Origin: Podila epigama
Taxonomy: Eukaryota; Mortierellomycota; Mortierellomycetes; Mortierellales; Mortierellaceae
NCBI GenBank assembly: GCA_015679605.1
Contig: JAAAVE010000671.1
Span: 1-15,151, forward strand
Reading direction: 5' to 3'
DNA length: 15,151 nucleotides
Positions 8,441 through 15,151 of the stretch are shown piece by piece. The translations under genes were made by a program, and so were the position numbers. The notes beneath the pieces are model-generated. The model was not told where the DNA came from, ran no database searches, and saw only the letters and a list, made by a program, of their open reading frames with translations. Each line of letters opens with the position of its first letter. Position 1 is the stretch's first letter.

Positions 8441-8461
8441 TTCTTCTTCTTCTTCTTCTTC
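8441..8461 (+). repeat. (TTC)7 microsatellite
   Basis: Perfect TTC trinucleotide run in the pyrimidine-rich leader of KDM4. Confidence 0.9.
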
Positions 8462-8713
8462 ACTCCGTTTTATCGTTCCATTCAACTTGTGTTTTATCCT
8501 TTGATTGCTCACCCATCTCACTCACTCAAATTCATCCTCCTCGTACTCACACCCAAAGACTCACACTTGCACAAGAAACAGCATCTTGTGTTCCCCCCTG
8601 GTTGTCTGTCAGACACACATTCATTTCATATCTCTTACACATCTCTTACTCATTTCTCCATCCCATCTCCATACACCAATCTTTCCACTCTTACAGTTAT
8701 AGCTATAGCATAG

Positions 8714-12372
<3,659 letters not shown>

Positions 12373-12767
12373 AGAGAGAAGTTTTTTTTTATTTTTATTT
12401 TTATTTTATTTTTATTTTTTCATTTTCATTTTCTTTTTCTTTTTCTTTTTCTTTTTCTTTTTATGTATTTTTTTAAGGTCTCCTTCATGCCATTTTTTTA
12501 TTGTAAAAGTTGTTCACACGCTTCCATACACGTATTGTTTTTTTCTGAATCTGTTTTCTGTGCATCTTTTTCTAATACATCTCTTGCATTATTGTCAATG
12601 AAAAATGTGTTTATGCGTTTTTGTTAAATAAAAAGAAAAAAAATGCAAAGTCATGGAGATGCGTGCTTGTTTGTCATATGCTGCTACATAAATAATATGC
12701 TTGATAGATGATAGAATGTGTAAAATAGATATAAAAGATATAACATGGAGACAGGAGGGGGCTCATT
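12373..12767. terminator. Convergent 3' intergenic region (KDM4 and Rax2-like genes)
   Basis: No gene is seen in this 395-bp gap between convergent stop codons. It begins with T-rich microsatellites and contains AATAAA on the plus strand (12627-12632), a likely polyadenylation signal for KDM4. TTTATT at 12497-12502 is AATAAA on the minus strand and could serve the Rax2-like gene. If both are used, the two 3' UTRs overlap by more than 100 bp. Confidence 0.5.
12391..12462 (+). repeat. (ATTTT)n and (CTTTTT)5 arrays
   Basis: A somewhat irregular ATTTT pentanucleotide array (12391-12420) is followed by a perfect CTTTTT hexanucleotide array of five copies (12433-12462), directly after the KDM4 stop codon. 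Confidence 0.85.
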
Positions 12768-15151
12768 TTATGGAGTGGGTCCAACGTAATTGGAAGGAAA
12801 GACGCCATGGAGTTGTTGACCTGTCGAGTCCTGGATGACGCCCATCCACCAAATATCATCACTCTGATCCACCACCAAGATGCGGTCACCCGTCTTGAAG
12901 CCGAGCTCACCGATTTCACGCGCTCGGAATGGGAATTTAGCATAGTAGATGACACCCCCGTGAGCGATAGCATAAGGGTTTTGATGTTGATGGGGTGTTT
13001 GTGGTTGTTGATTGTTATTGTTGTTGTTGTTCGTATCGGAGGACGTACTTTCTTGGTTCTTGTCGACAGTTGCTGTTGACATGCCTGGCACGGGTACGGG
13101 GATGATAGCATGATCAAAAGTAGGTGAACTTGGGTACATGTTTCCACTAGGGGTGGTCATGGTAGTGACAGGTGAAGCAAGAGTATCATTCGCGACTGGT
13201 GTGGAAGGTCGTTTAGGATGACAGCTTTGTCGATTGGATCCTTCATTGCTATTGTTTCCTCCTACTGCACGCGTTGCTGCCGCTAACATTGTTGCAAATT
13301 GACCTTGTGTTGTTGGACTGGTGAGATCGCTACCACTTGAATTGCGCATGTTATCTAGGCCTGACATGCCTAGGATTGATACATAAGCGTTGTATGCGTT
13401 TGTATGAGAGGAAAAAAAAAGGAGAAATAAAAAGAGTTAGGATGTTGTCTAGGATAACTAGGAAGGATTTGGGTACCTCCAATTGAAAAAAAAAAATAGA
13501 CACACTTACGTTGTTTCGAAAATCGCGCCTGTTTTATGCTCCTGTCTGGTGATGGTGGAGCACCGTCTGGCTTTGTCTCCTTTGGTGTTGTCGGTAAAGC
13601 ATGAGAATGCGTTAGAGTATTGACAAGAGCAGAAGACGAGGCTGTAGCTGAATGGGGTCTAGATCCACTGTTGGCACTACCATGACCTCCTCCATTCAGG
13701 CTTGATACCATAGACGATCGATGCTGTTTGACAAACTCTGTCACGAGCGCGTCTGTTGCCTCAGCAATAGTGGAATTAGGACGGTATACAATCGGATGAG
13801 AAGAGGATGGGGTGATACCGCCTTCTTCATGTTTACCCTGCCGATGACTCTGACCTCGTCCACTCTTTCGGCGACCTGACAACGCTGTTGTGCTTGTATT
13901 AACAGTCAATCCACCATGTGGTTTGTTATTATGCAAAGATGTCGCCGATGCCGCCGCCACTGCTGCTGCTGCTGCTGCTGCCTTTTGGTTCTGCATCTGT
14001 CGTGAGGATTCAAGTGCATTCGTAATACCCAAAGAATTCATCAACGCTGAAGAACTTCCAGGATCCTTTTCCATGCCAGCATGCATCAATCCACTTTGTT
14101 TTGAGGAAGATCGTTTCTTGAAAAGGGAGGATCGACCTGCTACCCCTGCTCCTCCTCCTCCTCCTCCATTTCCTCCTCCTGCTTTGTCTCCTTTACTACC
14201 TCCAAGACCACCTCCAATCATGGACCCACTGGCAGTACCCACTGTCGAGCTATAGCCTCCTATGCCAGAGGGACTTCTCGCCAGCGAATCATAGTACCCA
14301 TGACCGTAACCAAGGTCCTCATCCATGAAGGATGACCCAAGTCGTGGTCTTGGCACCTCTGGCTCTTTCGAGAACCGTCGCTTCAACCAGGCGTACAAGA
14401 ACCCAGTCAAGACAATGAGAACAATGAGACCGAGTGAAATCGCCATGGAAATAAGGATCACATACGGTAAAGCCATATACTCGCGTGAAATGATACGTGG
14501 TAGATGTGCAATCGCCAATGCTCGAAGGACACCTTGATCTCGGATACGGACATTGGCCAATAATACATTGGCAGTATTTGGGTTTCCTGTGGACGCTGCT
14601 GCTGCTGCTGCTGCTGCATTCACATTCACTGCTGCAAGATTCAAAATATCCTGTCCCAATTCTGGTAATAACGTTGAAGGTACCTCGACTGGAGTACCGG
14701 TTCCGACCATGGGTGCATGCCCTGGTCGCAAAAAGGCGTTACGAGAACTCTGGAGGTATGGGAACCATGATTGACCATCAAAGAATGCTAAAGAGGATTC
14801 TTGATGGTCATTGTTGGAAAAGAAGGTCGTAGAATCTGTACCAGCTGTAGCAGCATCGGCGGTGGCAGAGTATGACCATGGTGATGACATGGATGCGAGT
14901 AGAGCGGACGACGACGACGACGACAGTGATGAAGATGGTGTACCGAGCACAATACGTCCAGAGACCAAAAGAATAAAGCCTTGCTCCAAGATATGAGTCG
15001 TGTCATCTGGATCTACCATCGTGGCATACGCTGCTGCTGCTGTCACTGGTGTGTCAGTAGCAGCCATTGATGCAGTGGAAGAAGGCGGCGCTGAAGAAGA
15101 CCAGAGTTGGTTTGGGGGTGCAACGTTGTTGTTGTTGTTGTTGTTTCCGCT
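12768..15151 (-). CDS. Rax2-like polarity membrane protein with C-terminal SH3 domain (5' end outside window)
   Basis: Minus-strand gene; exons 15151-13510 (open to the window edge) and 13369-12768, joined by a 140-bp GT-AG intron (13509-13370) to give 747 visible codons. Fungal Rax2 proteins are type I membrane proteins that, with Rax1, position growth and division sites at the cell cortex. Visible order: the end of the extracellular part, with ILEQGFILLVSGRIVLG and SSLAFFDGQSWFPYLQSS, matching the Rax2 C-terminal pattern; poly-Ala; one transmembrane segment at about residues 229-252 (VILISMAISLGLIVLIVLTG) followed by basic WLKRRFSK; then about 490 cytoplasmic residues, mostly disordered with poly-Gly, poly-Ala and Asn/Gln runs; and an SH3 domain at about 686-745 (ELGFKTGDRILVV, DDIWWMGV, GVFPSNYV). 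ATG at 15067 is internal: the frame stays open upstream (Asn-run, then NQLWSSS). Rax2 identity is inferred from the membrane-proximal pattern; SH3 and the membrane segment are clear. Confidence 0.78.
13960..13980 (+). repeat. (CTG)7 coding repeat (poly-Ala on minus strand)
   Basis: Seven CTG copies on the plus strand are read as GCA alanine codons in the cytoplasmic tail of the Rax2-like protein. Confidence 0.9.
14149..14170 (+). repeat. (CTC)n coding repeat (poly-Gly on minus strand)
   Basis: A run of CTC/TCC on the plus strand is read as GGA glycine codons in the Rax2-like tail, forming the Gly-rich GGGGGG stretch. Confidence 0.8.
14595..14617 (+). repeat. (GCT)n coding repeat (poly-Ala on minus strand)
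   Basis: About seven GCT copies encode an Ala run in the extracellular juxtamembrane part of the Rax2-like protein. Similar short trinucleotide runs lie at 14908-14921 (Ser codons) and 15123-15143 (Asn codons). Confidence 0.9.

Noticed and set aside
7736-8713. Long 325-codon plus-strand open frame
   Set aside because: The strand is G-poor so stop codons are rare; two or three frames are open together and the product is repeat-derived (Thr-His, Ser and Leu/Phe runs) without domain structure.

Overview
This window is nuclear DNA of a filamentous fungus, most likely an early-diverging one (Mucoromycota, Mortierella-like). The support is short GT-AG introns (about 100-260 bp), fungal cell-polarity and cell-wall type proteins, a proteasome subunit with seven introns, and a KDM4 demethylase that keeps animal-like reader domains which yeasts have lost. 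The placement is inference; no phylogenetic marker was tested.

Layout, left to right. Bases 1-329 are the promoter and leader of RPN5, the 26S proteasome lid subunit (330-2517, +, 8 exons, 445 aa). A G-rich spacer with a canonical G-quadruplex motif and poly(dA:dT) tracts follows. Next comes an intronless gene for a 706-aa secreted protein (3090-5210, +) whose start codon abuts 18 A residues; it seems to carry Kre9/Knh1-like Ig-type segments. A GC-rich promoter-like stretch leads to a doubtful 83-codon Ser-rich reading frame (5780-6031, +). From 6032 to 8905 no convincing gene is seen. This stretch holds degenerate tetranucleotide repeats, a TATA-type promoter near 6782, and about 2.1 kb of strongly G-depleted microsatellite-rich DNA that I read as the promoter and very long 5' leader of the next gene.

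That gene (8906-12372, +, 7 exons, 825 aa) is a complete KDM4/JMJD2-type histone lysine demethylase: JmjN, a long disordered insert, JmjC with every iron, 2-oxoglutarate and zinc ligand in place, an extended PHD finger and a single Tudor domain. It converges on a minus-strand gene (15151-12768, 5' end beyond the window). That gene encodes the C-terminal part of a Rax2-like type I membrane polarity protein with a roughly 490-residue cytoplasmic tail ending in an SH3 domain.

The genes do not form a pathway. They are ordinary neighbours covering protein turnover, wall or secretion, chromatin, and polarity. No mobile element, CRISPR array, tRNA or rRNA was seen. The points most worth a second look are the Rax2-SH3 architecture, including a retained-intron form whose stop codon is the splice acceptor itself; the KDM4 domain set and its insert; the poly(A) run placed between two in-frame start codons; and the G-depleted leaders, which mark transcript 5' ends across the window.
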